Assembly: GCA_047972265.1 (NCBI GenBank)
Contig: JBKEAM010000092.1
Span: 1 to 64,000, forward strand
Reading direction: 5' to 3'
From: JAAYCI01 sp047972265
GTDB lineage: Bacteria > Bacillota > Clostridia > Oscillospirales > Ruminococcaceae
DNA length: 64,000 nt
In this document: one piece after another, positions 17,372-25,352 of the stretch
Layout: each line of letters begins with the position of its first letter
Position numbering within the stretch: the stretch's first letter is position 1
Program-made: the position numbers and the translations under genes
Notes under the pieces: generated by a model
The model's database searches: none
The model's input: only the letters and a program-made list of their open reading frames with translations
What the model was told of the DNA's origin: nothing

Positions 17372-17863
17372 TCAATCGGGCAAATCGTAGTGTGCTATGT
17401 TTGCAAAAGAAGCTCCGGCGGCATTTGCCAGTTGTGCCGGGTTCAATTCTACCTGTGTACCTATGCGCCCGCCGCTTACCAATATGGTGCTAAAAGAATG
17501 AGCGCTTTCTTCAATAAAGGTGGGGTATGCTTTTTTCATGCCCAAAGGGCTGCAACCGCCCCGCACATAACCGGTAAATTTGTTAATTTCTTTTACGGCA
17601 ATCATTGCAATATTCTTTTCTCCGGCAGCACGCGCCGCCGCCTTTAGGTTTAGGTGTGCCTCTACCGGTATGCAAAATACAAATATTTGCCCGGTAGCGC
17701 CCTGCGCCACCAAGGTTTTAAATACGCGCGCAGGCTCCTGCCCGGTTTTATGTGCTACCGAAACGCCATCTATAGCGCCCTCTTCGGCTGTATATTCATG
17801 CATGATATAAGGAATTTTTTCTCGCTCTAATAAACGCATTGCATTGGTTTTTGCCTGTGCCAC
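17372..17863 (-). CDS. ybaK: Cys-tRNA(Pro) deacylase, YbaK/EbsC family
   Basis: Trans-editing enzyme that hydrolyses mischarged Cys-tRNA(Pro). The family opening TNAMRLLEREKIPY and the YbaK core are present: GQEPARVFKTLV with the key Lys, KEINKFTGYVRGGCSPLGMK, and a final ISVSGGRIG-like strand. The start is GTG at 17863 behind CGAGGTG, giving 163 residues. An upstream in-frame ATG has no ribosome site. A second, more distant YbaK-domain gene lies at 27103. Confidence 0.92.
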   Translation of the reverse strand: MAQAKTNAMRLLEREKIPYIMHEYTAEEGAIDGVSVAHKTGQEPARVFKTLVAQGATGQIFVFCIPVEAHLNLKAAARAAGEKNIAMIAVKEINKFTGYVRGGCSPLGMKKAYPTFIEESAHSFSTILVSGGRIGTQVELNPAQLANAAGASFANIAHYDLPD

Positions 17864-18070
17864 AAATAACACCTCGTAAAGGATGAATTGCAAAACGGCA
17901 GCTTTTTAATAGATACATATGCTGCAAATAGGGATAAAAAATGCTTTATAGCATACGTTATAAAGCAGTAATTAAAAGAAGGCCCGTTAAAGCAAAGTGC
18001 AAAAGGCAAAATGCCAAACCGCTGTTTGCAACAGCCTTTCTCCTTTATATTCTACCATGGCAGTTGCGGG

Positions 18071-18099
18071 TTGACAATGCAATACCAGGTGTGTATACT
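18071..18099 (+). promoter_or_regulatory. consensus promoter ahead of the aro leader
   Basis: TTGACA (18071-18076), a 17-base spacer, TATACT (18094-18099). The predicted transcript start is about 18106, some 40 bases before the leader ATG and 228 bases before the DAHP synthase gene. Confidence 0.9.
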
Positions 18100-18144
18100 T
18101 TAGCAAAACAGCGTATTGTTTTTACAAACAGGAGATATTTAAAA

Positions 18145-18237
18145 ATGAAAAAACTTTTTTCCAGCAGCTACCGTTACCGCTTTTGCTATTTTAGCAAGGG
18201 CTTAGTTGGTTGCGGTATGGAAAGGATAGGCGCATAG
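18145..18237 (+). CDS. possible Tyr/Phe-rich leader peptide (attenuation)
   Basis: A 30-codon frame with ATG six to eight bases behind AGGAGA. Six of residues 5-16 are aromatic: Phe5, Tyr9, Tyr11, Phe13, Tyr15, Phe16. It ends at TAG 17 bases before a strong terminator, and the next gene is a DAHP synthase. Within it TACCGC (18175-18180) can pair with GCGGTA (18212-18217). GGTTGCGGTA (18208-18217) can pair instead with TAC..CG.CGGCC at 18247-18258, which would break the terminator. Alternative reading: dropping one T of the run near 18157 gives a signal-peptide-like LFPAATVTAFAILA, and LVGCG further on resembles a lipobox, so it could be a decayed lipoprotein gene. Confidence 0.6.
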   Translation: MKKLFSSSYRYRFCYFSKGLVGCGMERIGA

Positions 18238-18253
18238 TTTTTTGTTTACGCGT

Positions 18254-18286
18254 CGGCCGGCCTCCGCAGGGAGGTCGGCCGTTTTT
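18254..18286 (+). terminator. terminator/attenuator upstream of DAHP synthase
   Basis: A 12-bp stem, CGGCCGGCCTCC with GGAGGTCGGCCG, GCAG loop, then TTTTTATTTTA. It lies between the promoter at 18071 and the gene at 18334, so transcripts must read through it to express the gene, unless a second promoter exists; I see none. Confidence 0.85.
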
Positions 18287-18333
18287 ATTTTATATAACAT
18301 TAATTTTTTATAAGAAAGTGCAGGGGAAACAAC

Positions 18334-19353
18334 ATGATAGTGATTTTTAAATCGGACGCGACCGAACAGCAGGTACAACAGCTTTGTAAAAAATTTGAAG
18401 AACAGGGTTTGCAAATCCATGCATCCGAAGGCACGCACACCCGCCTGATTGGTCTTGTAGGAGACACCTCTACCGTGGATATAGACCTTGTGCGGGCACA
18501 CGATGGTGTTGCAGAGGTAAAGCGCGTAAGCGAACCTTACAAAAAAGCCAACCGTAAGTTTCATCCCAACGATTCGGTTATAGAAGCGGGCGGCATAAAA
18601 ATAGGCGGCGGGCATTTTGCGGTAATGGCAGGCCCTTGCAGCGTAGAAAACCTACCCCAAATAACAGAAGTTGCGCAGGCTGTACAAGCCAGCGGGGCAC
18701 AGTTTTTGCGAGGGGGCGCCTTTAAACCCCGTACATCCCCCTACTCTTTTCAGGGTTTGCGTGCCGAAGGGCTGGAGCTGTTGCAGGAAGCAAAAAAAAC
18801 CACAGGCATGCCCATTGTAACCGAGGTGATGGATGCCTCTCACCTGCCGTTGTTTATAGAAGCCGGTGTGGATATGTTGCAGGTGGGGGCGCGCAACATG
18901 CAAAACTTTGAGCTTTTGCGCGAAATTGGAAGATTGGATATTCCGGTTTTGCTAAAACGCGGTTTATCCTGCACATTAGAAGAAATGCTGATGAGTGCCG
19001 AATACATTATGGCGGGTGGCAACGAAAACGTAGTTTTGTGCGAGAGGGGTATACGTACCTTTGAGCCCAGTATGCGCAATACTTTAGATATCAGCGCTAT
19101 CCCCATGCTAAAGCGCAACAGCCACCTGCCGGTGGTGGTAGACCCCAGCCATGCGGCCGGTATTAGCTGGATGGTGGAACCCTTGGCACTTGCGGCTGTA
19201 GCTGCCGGGGCGGATGGCCTGATGATAGAGGTACACAACGACCCCGCCCATGCTTTAAGCGATGGCGCACAGTGCCTTACCCCGCAGCAGTTTGACGGGC
19301 TGATGAAAAAGATTGTAAAAGAAAGCAACTTTTTTGAAAATATTCTCCACTAA
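18334..19353 (+). CDS. aroF: 3-deoxy-7-phosphoheptulonate (DAHP) synthase, type I-beta
   Basis: Joins phosphoenolpyruvate and erythrose 4-phosphate, the first step of aromatic amino-acid synthesis. Residues 1-75 form the ferredoxin-like regulatory domain known in Thermotoga-type enzymes (MIVIFKSDAT, then LVGDTSTVD). The TIM barrel follows, with MAGPCSVEN, GGAFKPRTSPYSFQG, LLKRGLSCT and VVVDPSHAAG, which carry substrate and metal ligands. The 339-residue length matches the paralogue at 61338. The ATG follows GCAGGGGAAA. It stands alone behind a possible attenuator, not in the main aro operon. Confidence 0.95.
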   Translation: MIVIFKSDATEQQVQQLCKKFEEQGLQIHASEGTHTRLIGLVGDTSTVDIDLVRAHDGVAEVKRVSEPYKKANRKFHPNDSVIEAGGIKIGGGHFAVMAGPCSVENLPQITEVAQAVQASGAQFLRGGAFKPRTSPYSFQGLRAEGLELLQEAKKTTGMPIVTEVMDASHLPLFIEAGVDMLQVGARNMQNFELLREIGRLDIPVLLKRGLSCTLEEMLMSAEYIMAGGNENVVLCERGIRTFEPSMRNTLDISAIPMLKRNSHLPVVVDPSHAAGISWMVEPLALAAVAAGADGLMIEVHNDPAHALSDGAQCLTPQQFDGLMKKIVKESNFFENILH

Positions 19354-19384
19354 ACTATCTTATAAAATTACTGTTACAATATTT

Positions 19385-19416
19385 AAGCGTAAAAGCGTAA
19401 AAGCGTAAAAGCGTAA
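19385..19416. repeat. tandem repeat, four copies of AAGCGTAA
   Basis: Four perfect 8-base copies in a row, 31 bases past the DAHP synthase stop and before its terminator. A simple repeat of this length could vary by slippage; no function is implied. Confidence 0.9.
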
Positions 19417-19500
19417 AAGGGTAATAAGCAGTATAAATGCAGTGCTGCCCCCTTTTGGATATGTGCAGTGCAAGGCTGCATTACATACAAAAGATAAAAC

Positions 19501-19530
19501 AGGAGAGGGAAAATTCCTCTCCTATTTTTG
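19501..19530 (+). terminator. terminator after DAHP synthase
   Basis: An 8-bp stem AGGAGAGG / CCTCTCCT with a 7-base loop, followed by ATTTTTGT. Confidence 0.75.
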
Positions 19531-19613
19531 TAAAAGGATATTACAGAATGGAGCCGTTATATTTTTGCAAAACCAAAGTTAAATAAAAATTGTAGAAAGA
19601 GAGCAGTAAGCGC

Positions 19614-20369
19614 CTATTCTTTGTTAGAAAAAGGAACAAATTGCTTTAGATATTCCCCCGCCGAGCGAGTCATCTCTGCCGAAAACTCGCTTTCGTATTT
19701 TCTCTTGCAAAAAGCGGAAATATACTCGTCAAAATCTTTTCCGTAGGTATGCCCCTCAAACATCTCCCGCAGTTGTTTTTCATCCGGCGCGGTATAGGTG
19801 TTGCGCTGCACAACATACTTTGCATCAAAGCGGGGCGGTTTTTGGCGGTCTATTTGCTGCTGTGTTGGGTAGCCATATACCACCATGCAAATGGGCAGGG
19901 TATACTCATCCAAATGCAACAGTTTAACATGTTCTTCGCGGTTTTCCAGTATATCACCAATATAGCAGGAACCCAGCCCCAAAGAGTGGGCGGCAACAAC
20001 GGTGTTCTGCGCGGCAATCATGGCATCCTCACAGGCAAGCAACAAATCGCCCGCGCCGGGTTTGCGCGGCTGCATCCCCGCGGCCTTGTAGGCGTTGTAC
20101 CAGCGTCTACAATCTGCCAAAAAAACAAGAACAAGAGGTGCTTTTGCAATAAAAGGTTGGTTGTCACACGTTTTAGAAAGAGCAAGCTTTAGTTCGGCAT
20201 CCTCAATTTCTAAAATAGTGTACAGTACCTGGTTGCCTGCGGTTGGCGCTTGTATGGCCGAATTGAAAAGCTGCTCCTTTATATCGGCTGCTATGGGCTG
20301 GCTGGTAAAAGAGCGTACGGATTTTCTTTCAAACAATTCTTGCACGGTTTTATTTTGTGGCTGTGTCAT
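19614..20369 (-). CDS. nitroreductase family protein (NfsA-like)
   Basis: FMN-dependent NAD(P)H oxidoreductase. ERKSVRSFTSQPI near residue 15 supplies the FMN-phosphate contact, AIQAPTAGNQ lies near residue 45, and the central SLGLGSCYIGDI loop is intact. The C-terminal part is longer than in minimal nitroreductases (251 residues), as in NfsA/FRP types. The start is ATG at 20369 behind GGGGAG; an in-frame ATG seven codons earlier overlaps that site and is less likely. Natural substrate unknown. It converges with the DAHP synthase gene. Confidence 0.9.
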   Translation of the reverse strand: MTQPQNKTVQELFERKSVRSFTSQPIAADIKEQLFNSAIQAPTAGNQVLYTILEIEDAELKLALSKTCDNQPFIAKAPLVLVFLADCRRWYNAYKAAGMQPRKPGAGDLLLACEDAMIAAQNTVVAAHSLGLGSCYIGDILENREEHVKLLHLDEYTLPICMVVYGYPTQQQIDRQKPPRFDAKYVVQRNTYTAPDEKQLREMFEGHTYGKDFDEYISAFCKRKYESEFSAEMTRSAGEYLKQFVPFSNKE

Positions 20370-20504
20370 TTTTATTATCACTCCCCGCATAAGTATACCT
20401 AAGCAGCAGCAAAAAAGATATACATAATAGCTAACTATAGCGCAGTTTTATTTTATAGAGTATAATAAAATGCGAAGAAAAACATGCCGGTGCAGGAGGG
20501 CACT

Positions 20505-21578
20505 ATGTCGAAAACGCTTAGATTGATCGCTCTTTTTGCTGTAATTGTAATTGTTTGCGGGGTAGCCGCCGCTATTTTTGCAGTTACATACACAAGCCCC
20601 AATACGCCTAAAATTGGCATTGTTATAGATGGAAAGCTAAAAACAAAGCTTAAGCCCACCATTACAATTAATAACGAAGAAGTATCTTTTGCAGATTACA
20701 GGTACTATTTTTTGGTGTCTAAAAGCCAGATAGTAGCAGACCAGGAAACAGAGGCTGATTCTTCGGTTTCGATTGATGTTTCTTCTTATTGGGCAGATGA
20801 CCCGGATGGAAGCAAAACAAACCAGTTAAAGCAAGAAGTAGAAGATGCAATTTTGGATTTACATGCTTGGATAGAGATTGGCAAAAAATTAGGTGTGGGC
20901 CTGGGTGAGGACGAAAAGGCCGAGGTGGCGTCTCAGGTAAAAGAATTTGAGCAGCAGGCCGGAACAGACCTTGACGCCATATTGGCGCAAAACTATTTAA
21001 TTGATTTAAACCAAATGCAAAACATGTGGGAACTGCAGGCGCTGATTGGCAAGATTATACCCGAAGCCCGCAGGCTGCTGTATGCTGAGAATAAAGAAGA
21101 ATGGGCAAAAGACTATACCAGCGTAGAGCATATTTTGTTTGAGTTTGAAAACGAAGAACCCACCCAAAAAGAAATAGACGCGGTTAAAAAGAAAGCGCAG
21201 GCCATTTATGCGCAAATTGAAGCCAGCGAAAACCCCGAAGAAACCTTTGCTGAAATGCGCGAATTGTACGACGCCGATGCCGAAGCACAGGCGGATGACG
21301 GGCATACCTTTGGCCCGGAGGATATGGTAGAAGAGTATGAGGTTGCGGCTAAAGATTTGGAAATAGGTGAAATATCGAAGCCAGTAGAAACAGACCATGG
21401 TTTTTATATCATCCTGCGCAAACCCTTAAATACAGATTATTTGGATGCAAACTGGAACACCCTGTTTTTAACCAAAATGAACGATATTTTGGTAGAGCAA
21501 AAAGATGCTATACGCGCGGGTTTTGAAGTAGAATATGCAGACTATTTTGACCAGATTACAGCCACCAACGTAGAATAA
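20505..21578 (+). CDS. membrane-anchored parvulin-type peptidyl-prolyl isomerase (foldase)
   Basis: Extracytoplasmic folding helper. A single hydrophobic N-terminal segment (about residues 6-30) anchors a mostly helical SurA/PrsA-like chaperone region. The PpiC domain lies at about residues 195-315: VEHILFEFE, then DGHTFGPEDMVEEYEVAA and LEIGEISKPVETDHGFYII. There is a Cys in the hydrophobic segment (IVCG), but the context is not a good lipobox, so I leave lipidation open. The ATG at 20505 follows GCAGGAGGG. Single gene with its own terminator. Confidence 0.9.
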   Translation: MSKTLRLIALFAVIVIVCGVAAAIFAVTYTSPNTPKIGIVIDGKLKTKLKPTITINNEEVSFADYRYYFLVSKSQIVADQETEADSSVSIDVSSYWADDPDGSKTNQLKQEVEDAILDLHAWIEIGKKLGVGLGEDEKAEVASQVKEFEQQAGTDLDAILAQNYLIDLNQMQNMWELQALIGKIIPEARRLLYAENKEEWAKDYTSVEHILFEFENEEPTQKEIDAVKKKAQAIYAQIEASENPEETFAEMRELYDADAEAQADDGHTFGPEDMVEEYEVAAKDLEIGEISKPVETDHGFYIILRKPLNTDYLDANWNTLFLTKMNDILVEQKDAIRAGFEVEYADYFDQITATNVE

Positions 21579-21590
21579 TTTATAAATAAA

Positions 21591-21624
21591 AAGCCATTGC
21601 CCTTAAAGGGCAATGGCTTTTTTT
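21591..21624 (+). terminator. terminator after the foldase gene
   Basis: AAGCCATTGCCC / GGGCAATGGCTT stem, followed by a run of T on the plus strand. Confidence 0.9.
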
Positions 21625-21650
21625 TGTTTAGTAGGCATGTAATATTATAA

Positions 21651-21677
21651 AAACCCCCACGCTTTGCGTGGGGGTTT
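21651..21677 (-). terminator. terminator of glmM
   Basis: AAACCCCCACGC / GCGTGGGGGTTT, a 12-bp stem with a 3-base loop, 14 bases past the glmM stop on the minus strand, then T-rich. Confidence 0.9.
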
Positions 21678-21691
21678 AATGCTTTTAAATT

Positions 21692-23041
21692 TTAGGTAAG
21701 TTCGTGCTCAATAACCTTTGCAATCTCGGTAGCGGCCTTTTCAATGCTTTTTTCGCTTTTACCCTCTACCATTACACGTATAAGCGGCTCGGTTCCCGAA
21801 ACACGCACAACCACACGGCCCTCGTCACCCAGCAAATCTTTGTGCTTTTGGGTAACTTCTTTTACGGCATCGTTGGTGTAAAAAGCCAGTTTTCCCTCGG
21901 GAGAAACACGAATGTTTTTCATCACCTGCGGATAACGCGTCATCACAGTTGCAAGCTCTGATAATTTTTTGCCGGTACTGCGCATATGGCACAAAAGCTG
22001 AATAGCGGTTAGCTGACCATCGCCTGTGGTAGAAAAATCGCGGAAGATAACGTGGCCGCTTTGCTCGCCGCCAAAACGGTAGCCTTCCATTTCCATTTCT
22101 TCTAGCACATAACGGTCTCCCACTTTGGTAGCAACATAGTGGATGTCGTTTGCTTCGCAAAATTTGTTAAAGCCCATATTGGTCATTACGGTGCCAACAA
22201 CGGCGTTGTGGCGCAGTTTGCCCCGCTGCTTCATATCCAATGCGCAAATGGCCATCATAATATCGCCGTCTATCAGGTTTCCCTTTTCGTCTACACAAAG
22301 GCAGCGATCGGCGTCACCGTCAAAGGCAATGCCTGCATCCAGCTTGTGCTTTAAAACATATTCGGTAAGGGCTTCCATATGTGTGCTGCCGCAGTCTTGG
22401 TTTATATTGGTGCCGTTGGGTTCGTAAGACAAAAACTCTGCCTGCGCGCCCAAATCCTCAAACAATTGGCGGGCGGTGGCGCTGGCCGAGCCATTGGCAC
22501 AGTCTACCGCAATGCGCAAACCCTCTAACGAGGTAGGCACGGTGGTTTTAAGATGCTCTACATACAAATTTACGGCGTTTTTGCGGTACGAAAGGGTACC
22601 AAGAGAAGCACCGGTAGAAAGCGCCATAGCGCCGGAATCTCCGCGCACCAACGCCTCTATACGGTCTTCCAAATCATCGGGCAGCTTAAAGCCGTCGCCG
22701 CTAAATATTTTAATGCCATTGTAAGGATAGGGGTTGTGGCTGGCAGAAATCATAATGCCGGCATCCGCTTTGTACTGGGTTACAAGGTAAGCCACCGCAG
22801 GGGTAGGAATAACACCTGTGCTGATAACGTCGGCCCCTACAGAGCAAAGGCCAGCAGCCAATGCACTTTCTAGCATGTCGGAAGAAATGCGGGTATCTTT
22901 GCCAATAACCACCAAAGGCCTGCGGCGGCTGCCCTGTGTTAAAACAGCGGCGGCTGCCCGCCCAATGTTCATTGCCATTTCGGCGGTAATCTCCTCGTTT
23001 GCAATGCCGCGCACACCATCTGTGCCAAATAATCTTGCCAA
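21692..23041 (-). CDS. glmM: phosphoglucosamine mutase
   Basis: Converts glucosamine 6-phosphate to glucosamine 1-phosphate for peptidoglycan precursors. The four domains of the phosphohexomutase family are visible: RLFGTDGVRGIAN at the start, the phosphoserine loop MISASHNPYPYNGIK near residue 100, the metal loop FDGDADRC near residue 240, GGEQSGHVI near 325, and the phosphate site RVSGTEPLIRVM near 425. The start is TTG at 23041, giving 449 residues, typical for GlmM. It follows the beta-helix gene by 32 bases. Confidence 0.96.
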   Translation of the reverse strand: MARLFGTDGVRGIANEEITAEMAMNIGRAAAAVLTQGSRRRPLVVIGKDTRISSDMLESALAAGLCSVGADVISTGVIPTPAVAYLVTQYKADAGIMISASHNPYPYNGIKIFSGDGFKLPDDLEDRIEALVRGDSGAMALSTGASLGTLSYRKNAVNLYVEHLKTTVPTSLEGLRIAVDCANGSASATARQLFEDLGAQAEFLSYEPNGTNINQDCGSTHMEALTEYVLKHKLDAGIAFDGDADRCLCVDEKGNLIDGDIMMAICALDMKQRGKLRHNAVVGTVMTNMGFNKFCEANDIHYVATKVGDRYVLEEMEMEGYRFGGEQSGHVIFRDFSTTGDGQLTAIQLLCHMRSTGKKLSELATVMTRYPQVMKNIRVSPEGKLAFYTNDAVKEVTQKHKDLLGDEGRVVVRVSGTEPLIRVMVEGKSEKSIEKAATEIAKVIEHELT

Positions 23042-23073
23042 AACTATCACCCTTTTCTTAATAAATAAATCGG

Positions 23074-23739
23074 TTATACTTTGGGGCAAATCTGCCCGGA
23101 AGATTTGTATATGCAGTTGGCAGGCACAGTACCGCGCACACAGCTTACAGGGTAAATTTGGCTTTCGCGCCCCAGCACACAGCCGGGGTTTAACACGCTG
23201 TTACAGCCTACCTCTACCCAATCGCCCACAAGGGCACCTACTTTTTTGCGCTCGGTTTTTACACTGTCTTCGCCATTTTTTACTACAACCAAAGACTTAT
23301 CGCTTTTTACGTTAGAGGTAATACACCCTGCCCCAAAGTGAGCCTTGTAGCCCAAAACAGAATCGCCCACATAGTTAAAATGAGGCACCTGTACACAATC
23401 AAACAGGATAGAATTTTTTAGTTCACACGAGTTACCCACAACAGCGCCTTTGCCCACAACGGCATTGCCCCTAATAAAAGCGCAGTGGCGTATTTCGGCA
23501 TTTTCATCAATAATACAAGGGCCGGTGATGGAGGCTGAGGGAGCTACAACGGCGCTTTTTGCAATCCATATATCCTCTGCCGGATGATCAAAATTTTCTG
23601 CCGGAAGCTGCGGCCCGGTGCGTAAAATAAAACCGCCAATATCGGCCAGTGCCTCCCACGGGTACTGCGTGGCAGAAAGCAGGGGCTGCGCAATTGTTTT
23701 TGTAAGGTCAAACAGGTCTGTGGTGGTATACACTGGCAT
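23074..23739 (-). CDS. left-handed beta-helix acyltransferase-like protein (GlmU-related)
   Basis: A 221-residue protein whose middle and C-terminal parts are hexapeptide repeats: IAKSAVVAPSASITGPCIID, then AVVGKGAVVGNSCELKNSI and GAGCITSNVKSDK. These match the left-handed beta helix of GlmU-type N-acetyltransferases, but the uridylyltransferase domain is absent. The start is ATG at 23739; the frame stays open upstream without a ribosome site. The place directly before glmM suggests amino-sugar or nucleotide-sugar acetylation. Whether it acetylates glucosamine 1-phosphate itself is open. Confidence 0.85.
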   Translation of the reverse strand: MPVYTTTDLFDLTKTIAQPLLSATQYPWEALADIGGFILRTGPQLPAENFDHPAEDIWIAKSAVVAPSASITGPCIIDENAEIRHCAFIRGNAVVGKGAVVGNSCELKNSILFDCVQVPHFNYVGDSVLGYKAHFGAGCITSNVKSDKSLVVVKNGEDSVKTERKKVGALVGDWVEVGCNSVLNPGCVLGRESQIYPVSCVRGTVPANCIYKSSGQICPKV

Positions 23740-23770
23740 AGTAAAACCCCAATCTTTTGTATGGATGTAA

Positions 23771-23811
23771 AAACAAAAAACAGGCAACCGTGCCCGGTAT
23801 ATAGCGGTTGC
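23771..23811 (-). terminator. terminator-like hairpin in the glmM operon leader
   Basis: On the minus strand GCAACCG (23811-23805) pairs with CGGTTGC (23790-23784), followed by CTGTTTTTTGTTTTT. An alternative outer pairing CAGGCAA/TTGCCTG overlaps it. It lies between the promoter (23851-23879) and the first start codon (23739), so it could act as an attenuator. Confidence 0.55.
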
Positions 23812-23850
23812 GGTACTTGCCTGCCCAATTCGTGTAAAATATCCTTGATA

Positions 23851-23879
23851 AGTATACGCAATTACGGGATAAAAATCAA
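23851..23879 (-). promoter_or_regulatory. promoter of the beta-helix/glmM operon
   Basis: On the minus strand, TTGATT (23879-23874), a 17-base spacer, TATACT (23856-23851). Confidence 0.75.
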
Positions 23880-23969
23880 ACATAAACAATGTTAAAATAA
23901 GCATTGACCGTGCGCTTTTTACACACAACAAGTATATTATTGCAAAAAAATTAACAAAGGGAACAAAAC

Positions 23970-24001
23970 AAAATCCTTCCTCAAAAATAAGGAAGGATTT
24001 T
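23970..24001 (-). terminator. terminator of the membrane HTH regulator gene
   Basis: AAAATCCTTCC / GGAAGGATTTT stem with a 10-base loop, T-rich on the minus strand after it, about 90 bases past the stop at 24092. Confidence 0.75.
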
Positions 24002-24091
24002 GCAAACTGGCAGCAACAACTGCTATAAAAAGAGAAAGAATAAATATAGGTAAGGGTTAAAGTATGCGAGCATAGTGCAAAAAGGCAAAAA

Positions 24092-25000
24092 TTACCGGTC
24101 GCGGTACTTTAAAAAAGAAGCAATGCCGGATGCAAGAAGGGCAGCAACAGGAACAAAAATCCACGAAAGTCTCCAACTGCCCCACAGCATGCCGCAGGCA
24201 ATCATGGCAAATACACCCAAAGGAACAATAAAACCATAAATCCAACCATAGCGGCTATCGTGCTGCTCTTCGGCAATGTGCTCTTTGTTTTTGGCAATTA
24301 CATTGGCGCTTAAAAGCTTAGAGCCGCCACGTATAATAGAAAATACACCTAAAGCCGTAAAAAGAACAAAAAATGCACCCGAAAAATCCGGTATATAAGC
24401 ATCGGTAAGGGCGGTAAGTGCAAGCCCTACAATAATAGATATAATGCCAAAAGTGATAAAAAAGCCACTGCGCTTGCGTATCAAGGCATATTTGCCAGAG
24501 AAATCACGCAAAAAGGCAGGATCGAAAATGAGGGGCTGGCTTTCCAACAGGGAATAATCATTTTGACGAAAAATAAGAGAAACCAAAATGGCAACCCCCA
24601 TGGCGGCACCAAGCAAAAACAAAACGCTGCCAAAATCCCTATTTAAAAGAATGGGGAAAAGCAATGAAAGAATAAGCACCGCCACGCCACAAGCAATGCG
24701 TGTTGCACCCTGCTGCTTAAAAGAGAGATACCCTTCTACCATTTCTCTGCTGGCATAGTAACCAACAGGGGCGGCGATGCCTTCGGCTGTGCTTTTTTCA
24801 GGTGGTTCTGATTTAAGAAGATAATCTAAAGAAACAGAGAACAACTGGCTTATTTGCAAAAGCTTTTCGGTTTCGGGGTAGCCCTGCCCGTTTTCCCACC
24901 GGCTTACTGCCTGACGCGATACATTTAACCGTTCGGCAAGTTCTTCTTGAGAGATGGCTTTTTCTTTTCGTAAAGCCTGTAGTTTTTGATAAAATTCCAT
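24092..25000 (-). CDS. XRE-type HTH regulator with membrane domain
   Basis: A 302-residue protein. The N-terminal helix-turn-helix (about residues 5-60: KAISQEELAERLNVSRQAVSR) is followed by a short linker and a C-terminal half with about five to six hydrophobic helices. One-component membrane-bound XRE regulators of this layout are common in Clostridia; their signals are mostly unknown. The ATG at 25000 follows AAGGCGG. Single gene with its own terminator; no adjacent transporter shows a target. Confidence 0.88.
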   Translation of the reverse strand: MEFYQKLQALRKEKAISQEELAERLNVSRQAVSRWENGQGYPETEKLLQISQLFSVSLDYLLKSEPPEKSTAEGIAAPVGYYASREMVEGYLSFKQQGATRIACGVAVLILSLLFPILLNRDFGSVLFLLGAAMGVAILVSLIFRQNDYSLLESQPLIFDPAFLRDFSGKYALIRKRSGFFITFGIISIIVGLALTALTDAYIPDFSGAFFVLFTALGVFSIIRGGSKLLSANVIAKNKEHIAEEQHDSRYGWIYGFIVPLGVFAMIACGMLWGSWRLSWIFVPVAALLASGIASFLKYRDR

Positions 25001-25315
25001 AATGATTTACCGCCTTATAATAATTTGGCAAGGGGCCGCGATGTGGCTTTGCCGTACTGCTATTTTGCCGCAAAACCAAAGCAACAACTACCAAATACAG
25101 CTTGCTTTTTGGCAAGCTGGGCTTGCAACTATGCAAATTAAAACATAAAAATAACGACATTACGATATAACATAAATATACCATAAAAAATTTGTAAATT
25201 TGTTTGTGCGGGCATAATAAATATATGCGTACACCAGCAGGGTTGCATTGGTTTATTTAGAATACCACAGGAGACAAACAATTTCGATTGAAATTTAAAT
25301 TAGGCCGGTGTAAAT
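25001..25315. other. intergenic region between the HTH regulator and fhs
   Basis: About 315 bases. The part next to 25000 is the promoter region of the HTH gene, AT-rich and without an unambiguous -35/-10 pair. I see no supportable gene. Confidence 0.4.
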
Positions 25316-25345
25316 AAAAAGGCGGCAGGGATTTTCCCTGCCGCC
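25316..25345 (-). terminator. terminator of fhs
   Basis: GGCGGCAGGG / CCCTGCCGCC, a 10-bp GC-rich stem with a 5-base loop, just past the fhs stop and followed on the minus strand by TTTTTATTT. Confidence 0.95.
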
Positions 25346-25352
25346 TCTGCTT

